In this document: in pieces, positions 1-9,292 of the stretch
Layout of the letters: each line of letters starts with the position of its first letter
How positions within the stretch are numbered: the stretch's first letter is position 1
NCBI RefSeq assembly: GCF_001624695.1
Contig: NZ_JSEP01000001.1
Span: forward strand, 368,079 to 432,078
From: Labrenzia sp. OB1
Lineage (GTDB): Bacteria; Pseudomonadota; Alphaproteobacteria; Rhizobiales; Stappiaceae
DNA: 64,000 nucleotides
Reading direction: 5' to 3'
Program-made: the position numbers and the translations under genes
Notes under the pieces: model-generated
What the model was told of the DNA's origin: nothing
Seen by the model: the letters and a program-made list of their open reading frames with translations, nothing else
The model's database searches: none

Positions 1-673
1 CGCGAGTGAAACCGGTGGTTCTGCCCGATTTGCACAGAATTTCTCCCAGCTCTGGATCTCTCGCTTTCCCGGTCACTGAGAAATTGCCGTATTGAAGCGG
101 CAACCATGGCCGCACGCCGCCAATTTCCGCTATTGCCGCATCCCCGCCTGTTTCCAGCATCCAACGGCTCAGCATCGCCACCTCGTCGCGCACCGGTACG
201 CCGCTGTCGATCTGGCCCGGCTGCACTATCGGGTCCCCCACCATGGCCCGCGGACCCGCAAGCACATGCCAGTTCGACAGGAGCGCCGGCCGGCCTGTCG
301 CCTGGTCGATCACCACCGCACCGATGGTTCCGGTCCCCTCATTGACCCGACCGCAGGACAATCCACCCATCAGATAGGGGCTGCGGACCCGGTGATCGGC
401 GGGAAGCGTCGTCAGATTGACGCGATAGGGACCCTGTATGACGTCGAGGTGAACGCCATCGATCTCTGCGGGGAAGACCTCTGCCGCCTCCAGTTCCGGA
501 ATCGGAATTTTCGCCGCGACGTGAATGCGGGCGCAGAGTCCCTCCGTGCGCTTGCCGCCGTCCCAGCGGTAACCCACGTCGAAGCCGGTCACGTTTCGCC
601 GATGGCCAAAACGCCGTCTGGCCTCCATCATGGCGGCATCGCATTGCTCGCGTGATATCTTTCGGACTGCCAT
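1..673 (-). CDS. Trypsin-fold serine peptidase-like protein (partial, C-terminus off left edge)
   Basis: The frame is open from the ATG at 671-673 down to base 1, so 224 codons are visible and the C-terminus is missing. A GGGAGG ribosome site lies just upstream. The stretch LLSNWHVLAG (His about 136) looks like the catalytic-His block of chymotrypsin-fold peptidases, and GGDAAIAEI (Asp about 178) fits the Asp block. KSGRTTGFT near the edge resembles the strand before the catalytic Ser in Trypsin_2/Nal1-like proteins; the Ser itself would lie beyond the edge. There is no signal peptide: the N-terminus (MAVRKISREQ) is charged. It is read in the same direction as the holin-like gene and the haem peroxidase. 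The fold is fairly sure; activity cannot be judged without the Ser. Confidence 0.75.
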   Translation of the reverse strand, partial: MAVRKISREQCDAAMMEARRRFGHRRNVTGFDVGYRWDGGKRTEGLCARIHVAAKIPIPELEAAEVFPAEIDGVHLDVIQGPYRVNLTTLPADHRVRSPYLMGGLSCGRVNEGTGTIGAVVIDQATGRPALLSNWHVLAGPRAMVGDPIVQPGQIDSGVPVRDEVAMLSRWMLETGGDAAIAEIGGVRPWLPLQYGNFSVTGKARDPELGEILCKSGRTTGFTR

Positions 674-790
674 ATTCCTATCCTCCCGATTTCGAAGACA
701 TGCAAACCGTCGATGTGCTGCCGCGGCTCGGGGCTCTTTCGCCCGAAGAACTGCCGCATGCATGTCGATGAATGCAGTCAACTCTGGTCT

Positions 791-1018
791 TCAGGTCTGT
801 TTGAGGCTCGCGGTCTCCATGACGCCGTCCCGCGCACCTGGTGGAGTGAAGTACCCGAAGGCAAAGACAACCATTGTCGTAATCGCCGCCGAAACCGCCT
901 CGGGGATCACCAGATCTGGGTTCGCCGTCTTAAGCATCCACAGGACGACGGTTATAAAAGCCGTCCCGATCGCGGTGGCGGATACTTTCCTTGCGGGAAA
1001 ATTTGTTTGCATACGCAT
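791..1018 (-). CDS. Small holin-like two-helix membrane protein (75 aa)
   Basis: The start is the ATG at 1016-1018, preceded by AGAAGGAGAAAGACT, a strong ribosome site; an upstream in-frame start would lack one. The protein has two hydrophobic segments, about residues 12-30 and 38-60, separated by a short polar turn (KTANPDLVIPE), and a short charged tail. This layout, with a Pro-Glu turn and a second helix ending in GYFTPP, recalls small putative phage-type holins of alphaproteobacteria. That is a resemblance of layout, not proof of pore formation. The gene lies between a leaderless haem peroxidase (45 bp upstream) and a leaderless trypsin-like protein (about 117 bp downstream), all on one strand. 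It could equally be a membrane anchor or a small unknown protein. Confidence 0.6.
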   Translation of the reverse strand: MRMQTNFPARKVSATAIGTAFITVVLWMLKTANPDLVIPEAVSAAITTMVVFAFGYFTPPGARDGVMETASLKQT

Positions 1019-1062
1019 AGTCTTTCTCCTTCTCTTACTGAAAAATTTTCCGGAACTGGCTC

Positions 1063-2601
1063 TCAAGCGTTGCCGATTGGATTGACGTCCCCGATAAAAC
1101 GCAGCATGTCAGCCATAGTGAAGTGACCGGGAACTTCAGAGGGGAGCTCCGGCCTCCAGTTTGACCGTTGCCACAGGAAGGAACGTTGATCGCCGTGAAC
1201 AAGTCCCAGGAACGTCTCGGCAACAATCGTTGCGCCGACCGGACCCAGGCGACGACCTGCGTGAAGGACCTCCGCCTCTTTCAGGATGTAGAACCACAGC
1301 GGCGTTTTCCGGTGTAGCCCGTGGGCCTCGGCGGCATCTCCCGCGGCACCGGCAGCGACATCCGCAGGTGCCAGCGGCTCAATGCCCATCGCAAGCGCAA
1401 CGTCTTGTCCCGAAGGCAAGCCGATTTGAACGCCGCGCCTCAGATTCCGGAACGCCAGAACGGCTTCTCTGTTCTGTTCTCCGGGCAGTTGCCGCAGCAT
1501 CGGCGCAAGTTGAGGATCGAGCAGGCGCGTTGCGTTAGGCTGAGTGTTTTGATCCAGCTCGAAGAACCGTCGCCAATCGATGATCCAGTTCCCCGGGAGA
1601 CGCTCGAGCTTTCCGCCGGGAACGCGAGGGTGCGCCTGAACATCCGGATCGTTTGCAAGATCACCGAGGATGGCGCCGGACTTGCCTGTGAAACCGAACA
1701 GAAAATCGAGCGTTGCCGGCGTCAAACCACCCTCTCTGAACACACGATTGAAATCGTAGGTCTCACGGACCATCGAGTGCCCGATCCGGTAGGCTGCGGC
1801 GGAAAACTCAGCAGGCATGTATGGCTTCGTCTTGAAACGATAAAAGCGCCTACCTTCATGCTTGATGCGCCGAACCAGACCGCGCTCCGTAAGGCGCTCG
1901 ACCCAATCGAAGAGAACGATCCACTGGTAGTGCCACGTGACGATGCGCCTGGCCTCGTTGAATTGATCCACCCCTTCGAGCATCGGCTGGTTCTGCGAAA
2001 CATATTCCACCACTGCATTGTGGAACTTCAGGAACGCCAGATGCGTCTGTGCGACGGCAAGATTCTCGTCGTTGCGCTCATCTCCGATAAGAGCCCGGCC
2101 CGCGCGATTGCGCGGCAAGTCGTTTGGCAGCGCATTCGGGATGTTGTCAGACGGGCTCGGAGACGTCTTGCCGATCAGAAACTGGTTGCTCGGCCCGTAG
2201 GGAGGCACAGCATTCCGATCGTAGATGTGCGGGCTGAGGCTCGGTCCGTCGGCGTAAAGAGAATCCAGATCAAGCGAAGGGGTACGGAAATTCTCCGTTG
2301 CCGTGGGATCCGACAATTGCTGCGACAGAGGCGTTGTGTCCAGCGTGATGTCGTGATCGACAAATTGCCCGAAATAGGTGTAACCGGCAGGTATCTGCGG
2401 GTTGTCACCGGCGTTCGACTGCGCCGGGTCGTCGACCATCGCTTGCGCAACTTCGAAGAGACTGTCGTCCGCCACAATCAACGGAGACAGACCCGGAAAC
2501 ATGCGCCCGAACTTGCCGGGATCGCCGTGCCCCGACAAAGTATCTAGAGTGTCGTTGGACAGACTTCTTATACTTTTTCCATGTGAACCAATATCGCTCA
2601 T
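1063..2601 (-). CDS. Animal-type (myeloperoxidase/cyclooxygenase superfamily) haem peroxidase
   Basis: This 512-aa protein carries the hallmarks of the animal haem-peroxidase superfamily. GQFVDHDIT has Asp82-His83 as the distal pair. GDERNDE has Arg176 in the place of the catalytic Arg. AAAYRIGHSMVRETY has His275 as the proximal haem ligand. Such enzymes use hydrogen peroxide to oxidise halides or organic substrates. The N-terminus (MSDIGSHGKS) is hydrophilic, with no signal peptide and no membrane segment, so export by the Sec route is not indicated. An AGAAGGAAG ribosome site precedes the ATG. It is divergent from the BTAD regulator across a 310-bp gap, which suggests control by that protein. 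The bacterial members are poorly characterised and the substrate is unknown. Confidence 0.88.
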   Translation of the reverse strand: MSDIGSHGKSIRSLSNDTLDTLSGHGDPGKFGRMFPGLSPLIVADDSLFEVAQAMVDDPAQSNAGDNPQIPAGYTYFGQFVDHDITLDTTPLSQQLSDPTATENFRTPSLDLDSLYADGPSLSPHIYDRNAVPPYGPSNQFLIGKTSPSPSDNIPNALPNDLPRNRAGRALIGDERNDENLAVAQTHLAFLKFHNAVVEYVSQNQPMLEGVDQFNEARRIVTWHYQWIVLFDWVERLTERGLVRRIKHEGRRFYRFKTKPYMPAEFSAAAYRIGHSMVRETYDFNRVFREGGLTPATLDFLFGFTGKSGAILGDLANDPDVQAHPRVPGGKLERLPGNWIIDWRRFFELDQNTQPNATRLLDPQLAPMLRQLPGEQNREAVLAFRNLRRGVQIGLPSGQDVALAMGIEPLAPADVAAGAAGDAAEAHGLHRKTPLWFYILKEAEVLHAGRRLGPVGATIVAETFLGLVHGDQRSFLWQRSNWRPELPSEVPGHFTMADMLRFIGDVNPIGNA

Positions 2602-2911
2602 GGCTTTTACTTCCTTCTGATTTTTATATTTTCTTCAAATATGGAATTCGCCGTTACACGCCGATGCGGGAAACAGACGTTCGCCGCTGGAATGGGTGCC
2701 CCCTCTAGGCAAAACGAGCGTTTCGTCTGGTAGGCATGGCTATTGAACCCGCGCGGCTCAGAAGCAAGCTGGTCTCAGGACGCAAATTTAGCGTTAGCTG
2801 AACGTGAAAATTTCGATAGAATAATATAAAATGAAAATTCAACTGCCCATGAACTCAACCAAACGCATATAAACCACTAATACTTCAGCGTTTTTACTTG
2901 AAAGACATCTG
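2602..2911. promoter_or_regulatory. Divergent promoter region between haem peroxidase and BTAD regulator
   Basis: This 310-bp gap separates two genes read away from each other and must hold both promoters. The half near the regulator is markedly A+T-rich (about 2790-2890) and includes the hexamer-like TATAAA around 2825-2832. I see no clear inverted repeat and no third gene. Confidence 0.4.
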
Positions 2912-4894
2912 ATGATTGTGGACATTTCGCTTTTGACGAGACTTTCATTATCCTGCGGCGGAAGGGACATCACGCCGAACTCGTCAAAGTCCCGAGCGCT
3001 CATCGCAATGATAGCGCTTGCCCGAAACGGACAGGTTTCAAGATCAAGGCTCTCGGAGTTCCTGTGGAGTCCTCCACGGGATCCTCTGGGAAACCTTCGT
3101 CAACTCATCAGTTTCCTGAACGCGCATCTGACCGCAGAAAACGCAAATTTCCTCAAGGCGGACAGGAGGCACGTAGGGCTCGACTTTTGCCGCGTGAGGA
3201 CCGACTTCCACGACCTGGAAGGGTTGGCAAGAGCCGACGACCTGCCGGGAGCCGACAAGATCCGGAACCTTGAAGTCGGGGAAATCCTGGGCGACCTCGA
3301 CATCGGAGAGGCCGCGTTTGAAGAGTGGGCCGAAGAGCAAAGAAGTTATTTGCAGCGCAATACCTATCTTGCCTTGATGCACTTGCTGGAGAGAGCTGAA
3401 GACGCAACGAACGACGCTCTCATTGAAGCCATTTCAGATAAGCTTCTGAAAATCGAACCCGCGTCCGAGGAACCCCACAGGGCACTGATCAAGGTAGCTA
3501 ACAGGCGCGGCGACAAGGGAATGGTCATTGCACGCTATAAAGCATGCGAGGAATCGTTGCGCCGACTGATCGATGCCGACACCTCGCTCGAAACCAGACA
3601 GTTGATGCAGGAAATTCGCTCCGACTGGGCGCTCGCGGCGCAGAAGCCGGCCGGAACGCCGCCGACCGTCCGCTCCGAACCGGACTTGCTCCATCCGAAT
3701 GAACGATCCGATGTCGCGGCTGAAACCCAGGAGAAGACAGGCTCCCCGCTCCTGCGCGTGAACGTACGGCATGTCAACACTGGATCGACGGTCGATGCCC
3801 GCGTCGCCGGACTGATTGATGAATTGGTCTCCGAAGCCCTGGCGGACGCGGCGTGGCTATACAGCGTCGTGGACGACCCCGCAGACATGCTGGACGTTGA
3901 CTACGAACTGGTTTGCAGCGTCTCGCCAACGGAAGAGACGATCCGAATTGGCTTGAGACTGCTGAAGCTACCTGCCCGAACCTTGACATGGATGCAGTTC
4001 GTCGAGACGCCCGCCGCAGATACCATTCGGGCAGCCAAGGAACTGGCAATAGTCGCGACGGCTGCCCTTGAGAGGGAAATCCTGATTTCGGAAACATCCT
4101 CCGCCTGGTCGTGCCCGCCTGAACAACTCAGCGCGCACGGACAGCAGATGCTGGCAATTCCGCTCCTCTTTCGCTTGACCCCCAAGGCCCTGAACGAAGC
4201 TGACTCGCTTTTGACCAGCGCCGCAGAACGATTGCCGCAGAACGGCACTCCGATGGCATGGAAGGCGATCGTCGGCTTCCTGAAGTTTGGCCAGGGGTTC
4301 ACCAGCGACAGCCGTGCTTCCAGAGAAGAACTGCACTTCCTCACGCGAAGAGCACTGGAACTGTCACCCAAGAACGCGTTTGCAGTCACAGTCGCAGGTC
4401 ATGTGGCGGCATTTGTCGAACATGAATACGACCTGGCATTTCAATTCTATGAGCGGGCGCAGCAGCTCAACCCGAGTTCCGCCTATTACTGGGCATTCAG
4501 TGCGCTGGCCCATTGTTACATTGGCAACACGCAAGAAGCGATCGATCGCCTGGAAAAATATCGCAGTCTGTGGCCGATCGACCCCTACCCGCATTTCTTC
4601 AACACGGCCCGCTGCATCGCGGCTTCAATGCACGGGGCTCATGAGATTGCAGTAAGCATTGCCAAGAAAACCATAGCCGAAAATCCGAATTTCAACGCAA
4701 CATATCGCCCACTCATATCGAGTTTGGGTCACTTGAAAAGATATGACGAAGCGAAATACTTCATCGACGAATTGAAACCACGTCAACCAGGATTTTCTCT
4801 CGAATGGTTCAAGAAAAACTACCCGCCACTTAAGTCAGATCAACACGACAATTACATTAACGGATTTATAAAAGCAGGCCTGGAAAAGGATTAA
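2912..4894 (+). CDS. BTAD/TPR transcriptional regulator (SARP-like)
   Basis: This 660-aa protein begins with a winged-helix region (residues about 1-95; SRSRLSEFLW and GNLRQLISFLNAHL fit the recognition part). A bacterial transcriptional activator domain follows at about 100-240, with the typical phrase FEEWAEEQRSYL. A middle region (about 265-400) resembles the adenylate-cyclase-associated linker of similar proteobacterial proteins. The C-terminus (about 440-650) is TPR-like, for example AFQFYERAQQLNPSSAYYW. There is no receiver, sensor or membrane segment. The ribosome site at the ATG is weak. Its position between the peroxidase and the PAP2/subtilase genes suggests it controls the whole cluster. 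BTAD regulators often govern secondary metabolism or secreted functions; that role is inferred here. Confidence 0.82.
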   Translation: MIVDISLLTRLSLSCGGRDITPNSSKSRALIAMIALARNGQVSRSRLSEFLWSPPRDPLGNLRQLISFLNAHLTAENANFLKADRRHVGLDFCRVRTDFHDLEGLARADDLPGADKIRNLEVGEILGDLDIGEAAFEEWAEEQRSYLQRNTYLALMHLLERAEDATNDALIEAISDKLLKIEPASEEPHRALIKVANRRGDKGMVIARYKACEESLRRLIDADTSLETRQLMQEIRSDWALAAQKPAGTPPTVRSEPDLLHPNERSDVAAETQEKTGSPLLRVNVRHVNTGSTVDARVAGLIDELVSEALADAAWLYSVVDDPADMLDVDYELVCSVSPTEETIRIGLRLLKLPARTLTWMQFVETPAADTIRAAKELAIVATAALEREILISETSSAWSCPPEQLSAHGQQMLAIPLLFRLTPKALNEADSLLTSAAERLPQNGTPMAWKAIVGFLKFGQGFTSDSRASREELHFLTRRALELSPKNAFAVTVAGHVAAFVEHEYDLAFQFYERAQQLNPSSAYYWAFSALAHCYIGNTQEAIDRLEKYRSLWPIDPYPHFFNTARCIAASMHGAHEIAVSIAKKTIAENPNFNATYRPLISSLGHLKRYDEAKYFIDELKPRQPGFSLEWFKKNYPPLKSDQHDNYINGFIKAGLEKD

Positions 4895-5029
4895 GGGACC
4901 TGTCTCTCAGATTATTATTTAGCCGCTCACGCGGAATTCACGCTCGATTTACGACCACCTGCAAAAACGCCGTCGTTTTAGGGCGGGCACGAACGATCAA
5001 CGCAGTCAAACGAGAAACGGGGGCGTCAA

Positions 5030-5071
5030 ATGACTATGACTATGACAATGACCATGACGATGACCATGAAC
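5030..5071. repeat. Hexanucleotide tandem repeat at the start of the PAP2 gene
   Basis: Seven tandem units of ATGACN (the last is ATGAAC) span the first 42 bases of the coding region and encode alternating Met-Thr. Every unit supplies an in-frame ATG. Gain or loss of units would leave the reading frame intact but change the distance from the GGGGG ribosome site to the following ATGs. Confidence 0.9.
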
Positions 5072-5734
5072 CAGTTTCCTAGCAGGAACTGGGATCCGGC
5101 TCTTAGGTTCAACCTTGAACTCATAAAGTTCATGGAGGGAGAAAAGGTGTTCGACAGTATCTCCATACCCGATGTCCCAACGCCGGAAGAAACCCGGGTG
5201 GAAATAGAAGAGCTCAAGAGGAAACAAGAAGTTCGTGAGGAAGATACACGCGCCGGCGAAGTCAGGCGTGCACGGATCATTGAACAAATCTCGCTTGTGC
5301 CGGATTTTCACCGCATCCTAATGTTCAATGCCCAATCGCATCCGCATACGAAGCAACTGATGCAGTCGGTGCAGCAATTGGGCACCATCGGATCAATGTA
5401 TTTCAAGGACAAATTCAGGAGACCCCGTCCATCTCAACTTGAGCCCAAGTTACGGCCGCTGATTGATGTCCCGGGCCATCCTTCCTATCCCAGCGGCCAC
5501 GCGACGCAAGCCTATCTAGTCGCACAGGCTTTGGCGACGGTGGTCGGCAATCCCGAAGCCGGCGAAGAACTCATTCGTGTGGCAGACGACGTTGCCGTGA
5601 ACCGGGAATACGCTGGCGTTCATTATGCCAGCGATTCCGTTGCGGGCAAGCAGCTAGCCTACGCTCTCTTTCGGCGGGCGGAAGATTCAATGGTCGAAAC
5701 AATCAAGAACGCCATACAAGAATGGCGGACGTAA
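5030..5734 (+). CDS. PAP2 / vanadium-dependent haloperoxidase-type enzyme
   Basis: This 234-aa protein has the three PAP2 superfamily motifs in order: K-x6-RP (Lys126 to Arg133-Pro134 within KDKFRRPRP), PSGH (residues 154-157), and R-x5-H-x3-D (Arg192, His198, Asp202). These bind phosphate in acid phosphatases or vanadate in haloperoxidases. There are no membrane helices, unlike lipid phosphatases, and no signal peptide, which favours a soluble phosphatase or a vanadium haloperoxidase-like enzyme. It is short compared with classical haloperoxidases. The N-terminus is a Met-Thr repeat; the ATG at 5030 follows GGGGGCGTCAA, but any of the first seven ATGs could serve. The companion haem peroxidase makes an oxidative role attractive. 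The substrate is unknown. Confidence 0.78.
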   Translation: MTMTMTMTMTMTMNQFPSRNWDPALRFNLELIKFMEGEKVFDSISIPDVPTPEETRVEIEELKRKQEVREEDTRAGEVRRARIIEQISLVPDFHRILMFNAQSHPHTKQLMQSVQQLGTIGSMYFKDKFRRPRPSQLEPKLRPLIDVPGHPSYPSGHATQAYLVAQALATVVGNPEAGEELIRVADDVAVNREYAGVHYASDSVAGKQLAYALFRRAEDSMVETIKNAIQEWRT

Positions 5735-5782
5735 CGCTTCAAATACAAGCAACTCATCGCCTAGATAAAACTGGAGTGAGAT

Positions 5783-7087
5783 ATGTTGGACGTTAGATCA
5801 CGCAATACCGACGTAGATTCAGAAAATATTCTGTGGCATCTGCAAGAAAACGGAATTACAAGACATCATCCCGAACAAAACAGACATCGGTCCATTTGCG
5901 GTCTGAACGCCTTAAAGGCACATAACGACGGCCATTTGGGCAAGGGTGTGACCGTGGCGATCATCGACAGCGGCGCCGATCGCGAACACCACAACCTGAC
6001 CGACGCGATCAGCGCCAAGAGCGCCAGCTTCGAAGCCTACCATGACGGCCAGGGACAGACCGCAACCGACAAGAAGATATTCAACCGATTTGACGCCCAT
6101 GGCTCCGCTCTTGCCGGCATCGTTGCGGGGCGACCGAACCACAGAGTATCCGCCGCAGATCTTGACAAGCTCACCCCGCAGGATCAGGCGCTCGTCAAGA
6201 CCTACACCGGCGTCGCGCCCGCCGCCGAAGTGCTGGTTATCAGATTGTTCGTGAACTTTCAGCCGGAGCAATTCGAGTCCGCCTTGAACTATGCGGCAAA
6301 GCACGCGGACGTCTTGCTTCTGGCTCGAACCTTGCCGCAGGTCAGAAAGAAAAGAGCGACAGCCGCCCTGGCGGACGACCCCGATGCTCGAGCCTCAACA
6401 GACACGCTTGACGACAGCAGCTCGTTTTCTCGGATCGAGAGTTTGCTGACGAATATCGCAAAAGAAATGCCGGTCGTCTGTGCAGCCGGAAACGGTGGCT
6501 TCGACGAACTGTCTTTTCCGGCAAGCCTGTCGATGACAATTGCAGTGGGTGCGGTGAACGAGCTGGGGTGGCGCAGTACCTACAGTCAGTACGGATCGGG
6601 CCTGGATGTCGTTGCACCCTCATCCGATGCAGAATTGCTGAACAGAGACCAGAATCGCGTACGGCTGAGCAGAAAAACGGCAAAAGAACGCAGATTCACA
6701 GGCGATCCAAATTCAGAAAGGCTGGGATACTGGGGAATAGTCTCCACCGACAATCACGGTGAATGGGGGTATGTCGGCCTTGTTGGCGAGCCCGGCAATT
6801 TTACGCCCCAAAAGGGCGAGCTGCGTTTTGGCGGCACGTCCGCGGCCGCCGCGCAAGTCGCCGGTGTCGTGGCTTTGATGATCGGAGCTAACCCTGCGCT
6901 GCGGAACAGGCCGGCCAAAATCCGCGAGATACTGCGAAAGACGGCAACTTTCAAGGAACTGGATGATGCGCTGACTCGCGACAACCAGAACCGCCGAGAC
7001 GCGAGCACTCAACCGAGCGCTGAATTCGGTTGGGGCCTCGTCGATGCAACTGACGCTGTCAAAGAAGCCGCCAGGAGCACCGACTGA
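5783..7087 (+). CDS. Subtilisin-like S8 serine peptidase
   Basis: This 434-aa subtilase has a complete apparent triad: Asp62 in VAIIDSGAD, His106 in DAHGSALAGIVAG, and Ser353 in GGTSAAAAQVAG. The oxyanion Asn237 lies in CAAGNGG. The His block departs from the usual HGTHVAG form. No signal peptide, I9 prodomain or C-terminal secretion domain is visible; the protein starts about 50 residues before the catalytic core. A GGAGTGAGAT site precedes the ATG. It lies 48 bp after the PAP2 gene and is probably co-transcribed with it. Subtilases without export signals can act in the cytoplasm or leave by non-Sec routes; which applies here cannot be read from the sequence. Confidence 0.88.
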   Translation: MLDVRSRNTDVDSENILWHLQENGITRHHPEQNRHRSICGLNALKAHNDGHLGKGVTVAIIDSGADREHHNLTDAISAKSASFEAYHDGQGQTATDKKIFNRFDAHGSALAGIVAGRPNHRVSAADLDKLTPQDQALVKTYTGVAPAAEVLVIRLFVNFQPEQFESALNYAAKHADVLLLARTLPQVRKKRATAALADDPDARASTDTLDDSSSFSRIESLLTNIAKEMPVVCAAGNGGFDELSFPASLSMTIAVGAVNELGWRSTYSQYGSGLDVVAPSSDAELLNRDQNRVRLSRKTAKERRFTGDPNSERLGYWGIVSTDNHGEWGYVGLVGEPGNFTPQKGELRFGGTSAAAAQVAGVVALMIGANPALRNRPAKIREILRKTATFKELDDALTRDNQNRRDASTQPSAEFGWGLVDATDAVKEAARSTD

Positions 7088-7179
7088 TGCCAACCGGCTG
7101 CCTCTTCGTTCCCGTGGAGCGGAGTTGCGGCTTGTCCCTTGAGGCGACGCTCGGGCAAAATCGGTAAAAACCGCGCGCC

Positions 7180-7214
7180 GATCCGGAATCCAACGGGTCA
7201 GCGTGAGCGCAGCG
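7180..7214. repeat. Partial copy of a dispersed intergenic repeat
   Basis: GATCCGGAATCCA followed by TCAGCGTGAGCGCAGCG matches the right half of the elements at 58458-58526 and 61527-61595. It lies in the 210-bp gap between the convergent subtilase and ABC ATPase genes. The left half of the element is not recognisable here. The rest of the gap holds no gene. Confidence 0.6.
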
Positions 7215-7297
7215 ACACATTAGGGTACGGTCTCATAAAATTGTGCTTTCAGGAGTCAATCTTGTGAGTCCGCACCTCGAGGGAAGCCCATGCAAGA

Positions 7298-8359
<1,062 letters not shown>

Positions 8360-8385
8360 GAATTTCAACCTCCCTGGGAATTTGT

Positions 8386-9186
8386 TCAGGCGGGGAACTG
8401 CCAGTCTTCGACAGCCTTCGCTATGCTGGACGCGGTTTCGAGAAGCGCCGGGCGCATCTCCATCAGCGCGTCCAGGCTGTTCCGCCGTGTAGTCGTTGTA
8501 ACGGACAGCGCACCGACCGGCCGGCCGCCGGCCGACAGGATAGGCGCCGCGATGCAGATGATGCCGGGCTCGTGCTCCTCTCGGTCGAAGGCCACCCCGG
8601 CCTGGCGGATTTCCCGCAGCTCCGCCTGCAGATCCGCCTCTGTGGTCAGCGTCCCCGGCGTATAGCGATAGAAAGACTGCTTCTGGATGACCTGTTCCAG
8701 CGCTGCCGGATCGAGAAAGGCCATCAGGGCCTTGCCGACACCGGTGCAATAGGCAGGCCCGACCTTGCCGGCCTGCGAATACATGTCGATGGGACTACTG
8801 GCGTTGCGCTTGTCCACATAGAGCACCTGCCCGCTATCCAGTTGCGCCAGGTGAACGGTTTCACCGGCCAGTTCCGCAAGCGCGTTGACGAACGGCCGCG
8901 CGATCGGCGCGATCGAGCTCTGCCGCCAGGCGGCATGCGCCAGCCGCACGAGACGGATGCCCAGTGTGTAGGTCTGGTGCCGGTCGTCATAGGCCAGCAT
9001 GCCCTGGCTCACCAGGGTCTGGAGCAGGCGATAAAGCGTTGCCTTGGGATGGGTGCTGCCTGACAGAAGCTCGGAAAACCGGACAGGCCGTCCGACATCC
9101 GCGACCCTGTCGAGCACTTCCAGCGCCTTTCCGACCGTTCCGTCGCCGCTTCCCGGGACTACCTGCTTGTTCACGAATTCCTCCAT
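8386..9186 (-). CDS. IclR-family transcriptional regulator
   Basis: This 266-aa protein has an N-terminal winged helix-turn-helix (residues about 17-75; ATLYRLLQTLVSQGML is the recognition part) and a C-terminal IclR effector domain (about 90-255) with the usual GKVGPAYCTGVGKALMAFL and final PVGALSVT blocks. The start at the ATG 9184-9186 removes an unlikely 20-residue extension. It is divergent from the galactoside binding-protein gene across a 106-bp gap and is followed closely by an ABC ATPase gene, so it is the natural regulator of the galactoside locus. The effector is probably a galactoside, galactose or galactonate; this is inferred from context. Confidence 0.88.
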   Translation of the reverse strand: MEEFVNKQVVPGSGDGTVGKALEVLDRVADVGRPVRFSELLSGSTHPKATLYRLLQTLVSQGMLAYDDRHQTYTLGIRLVRLAHAAWRQSSIAPIARPFVNALAELAGETVHLAQLDSGQVLYVDKRNASSPIDMYSQAGKVGPAYCTGVGKALMAFLDPAALEQVIQKQSFYRYTPGTLTTEADLQAELREIRQAGVAFDREEHEPGIICIAAPILSAGGRPVGALSVTTTTRRNSLDALMEMRPALLETASSIAKAVEDWQFPA

Positions 9187-9212
9187 CCGTCCGTTTCTTT
9201 GCGCCGGACCGG

Positions 9213-9276
9213 TTGACAACCTAACCCGGTCAAAGCAAAGTATCAATATACAAAACCAAGTTTCAAATAATGGAAC
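9213..9276 (+). promoter_or_regulatory. Putative promoter and IclR operator before the galactoside transport genes
   Basis: TTGACA at 9213-9218 could be a -35 box, but no good -10 hexamer stands at the ideal distance. GTTTCAAATAATGGAAC at 9260-9276 is a near-palindrome (arms GTTTC and GGAAC, one mismatch) like operators of IclR-type proteins. It lies just before the ribosome site GGGAGG, where a bound repressor would block transcription. Confidence 0.35.
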
Positions 9277-9292
9277 CTATAGGGAGGACACC

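Noticed and set aside
630-1085. Plus-strand open frames opposite the holin-like gene
   Set aside because: They lack ribosome sites and run across the start of the trypsin-like gene; the minus-strand gene has the better start and a sensible two-helix product.
1321-2547. Long plus-strand open frame (408 codons)
   Set aside because: It lies opposite the haem peroxidase, whose motifs are clear; the antisense product is Arg-rich and has no family features or ribosome site.
5030-5071. Tandem repeat considered as a CRISPR-like or recombination array
   Set aside because: Units are six bases with no spacers and encode Met-Thr within one gene.
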